This document shows, piece by piece, positions 39,008-39,513 of a stretch of 39,513 bases of DNA. A model generated the notes under the pieces. It had not been told where the DNA came from. It did no database searches and was given only the letters and a program-made list of their open reading frames with translations. The stretch's first letter is position 1. Every line of letters starts with the position of its first letter. The translations under genes and the position numbers were made by a program. The stretch comes from Acidobacteriota bacterium (GTDB taxonomy: Bacteria; Acidobacteriota; Blastocatellia; Pyrinomonadales; Pyrinomonadaceae). The DNA lies in assembly GCA_029781855.1 (NCBI GenBank), contig JAKOVX010000022.1, positions 1-39,513 on the forward strand. Reading direction: 5' to 3'.

Positions 39008-39513
39008 TCAATTACCGAAATTCCACGTATTCGTGCCGACCTTGACGTCGTACTTTGTCATACCGACCTTCGAAAATTCGCTGTTGGCACAATCAACACG
39101 ATCGCTGTTTTCGATATCGAACGGGGCTTCGGTCTTAACGCAAAAACTGGCGTCCGTGCTGTTCCACTCGGTACCGTCCTCGCTCGAGCCGTAGATGTAA
39201 ACGGACCCTGCATATTCGTAATCCAGGTCCGCCGTATCGCATCGGCCGGCAGGTATCTGAAACCATCCTCGCGACACCCAACCGTCTTCGTCATCGACCC
39301 ATTGCGCGAACGCAGCATAAATAAAAGGACGCGACGACCGGTTGCAAAGCTTCAATGTTGTCATCGTCCGTCGAGGAATATACTTCCCGGAGCGGGCGTC
39401 AACCTGGGTGTGGCTGCCGACACACATGTTTAGCTTGAAGTCTTCGTAGAGTCCCTTGTCACACGACGGGATCCGCTCCCAGACTTTACAAGGACGGTGT
39501 CCTTCCGCACCGC
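39008..39513 (-). CDS. DUF1036-domain protein (partial, 5' end outside window)
   Basis: The frame stays open from the stop at 39008 to the right edge, so the ATG at 39427 is probably internal; the upstream part reads RPCKVWERIPSCDKGLYEDF, a Cys-containing segment often seen before DUF1036. The visible DUF1036 domain begins TLKLCNRSSRPFIYAAFAQW and has GWFQIPAGRCDTADL. These proteins occur in secreted or envelope-associated contexts, with paired Cys that suggest an oxidising compartment. Function unknown. It is convergent with the membrane protein, 22 bases away. Confidence 0.75.
   Translation of the reverse strand, partial: GAEGHRPCKVWERIPSCDKGLYEDFKLNMCVGSHTQVDARSGKYIPRRTMTTLKLCNRSSRPFIYAAFAQWVDDEDGWVSRGWFQIPAGRCDTADLDYEYAGSVYIYGSSEDGTEWNSTDASFCVKTEAPFDIENSDRVDCANSEFSKVGMTKYDVKVGTNTWNFGN

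Overview
The window looks like a chromosomal stretch from an Acidobacteriota genome, most likely class Blastocatellia (Pyrinomonadaceae-like). This is inferred from the gene mix: a 1331-residue Oar-type TonB-dependent receptor with an N-terminal carboxypeptidase-regulatory-like domain, a secreted delta-60/FG-GAP repeat protein, the futalosine-pathway enzyme MqnD, OPT, S9, M14 and M19 peptide-handling proteins, and a GxxExxY protein. Base composition is moderately GC-rich. No rRNA, tRNA, CRISPR array or transposase gene was seen.

Layout. 1-267 is the tail of a Pro/Thr-rich protein cut by the left edge. 5702-299 (minus) is a five-gene envelope-stress-type operon: membrane protein, DUF4129, DUF4350, TSUP permease, MoxR ATPase. 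9813-5818 (minus) is the large TonB receptor, with a strong terminator, a sigma-54-like promoter and two upstream dyads. Beside it lies an NtrC-type response regulator (11570-10161). 11657-14155 holds a methyltransferase and SppA. 14156-14946, between convergent genes, is a gene-free block of stacked repeats. 15708-14947 is LarB; 15814-19761 runs UbiX, delta-60/FG-GAP protein, methyltransferase and MqnD, closed by a terminator. 19994-24380 holds a peptidoglycan-binding-like secreted protein, an NTF2-like protein, two uncharacterised proteins and an S9 peptidase. 30711-24392 (minus) contains the OPT transporter, a lipoprotein, a PilZ-like protein, a Gfo/Idh/MocA oxidoreductase and a membrane dipeptidase. 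31005-33362 is an M14-like peptidase, followed by a GxxExxY nuclease-like gene set exactly inside 32-bp inverted repeats. 36788-33814 (minus) is an EmrAB-like efflux pair with a palindromic operator. The right end carries an M16 peptidase, a six-helix membrane protein and a DUF1036 protein cut by the edge.

How it fits together. Much of the window concerns the envelope and peptide use: SppA, S9, M14, M19 and M16 peptidases, the OPT importer and the TonB receptor. UbiX and MqnD point to menaquinone synthesis by the futalosine route. The two most unusual items are non-coding: a diverged tandem pair of double-hairpin elements whose stems change together between copies (14590-14940), and the inverted-repeat-bounded GxxExxY cassette (33357-33809), whose 9-nt-periodic arms resemble those of two gene-free palindromes at 14322-14406 and 30847-30952.
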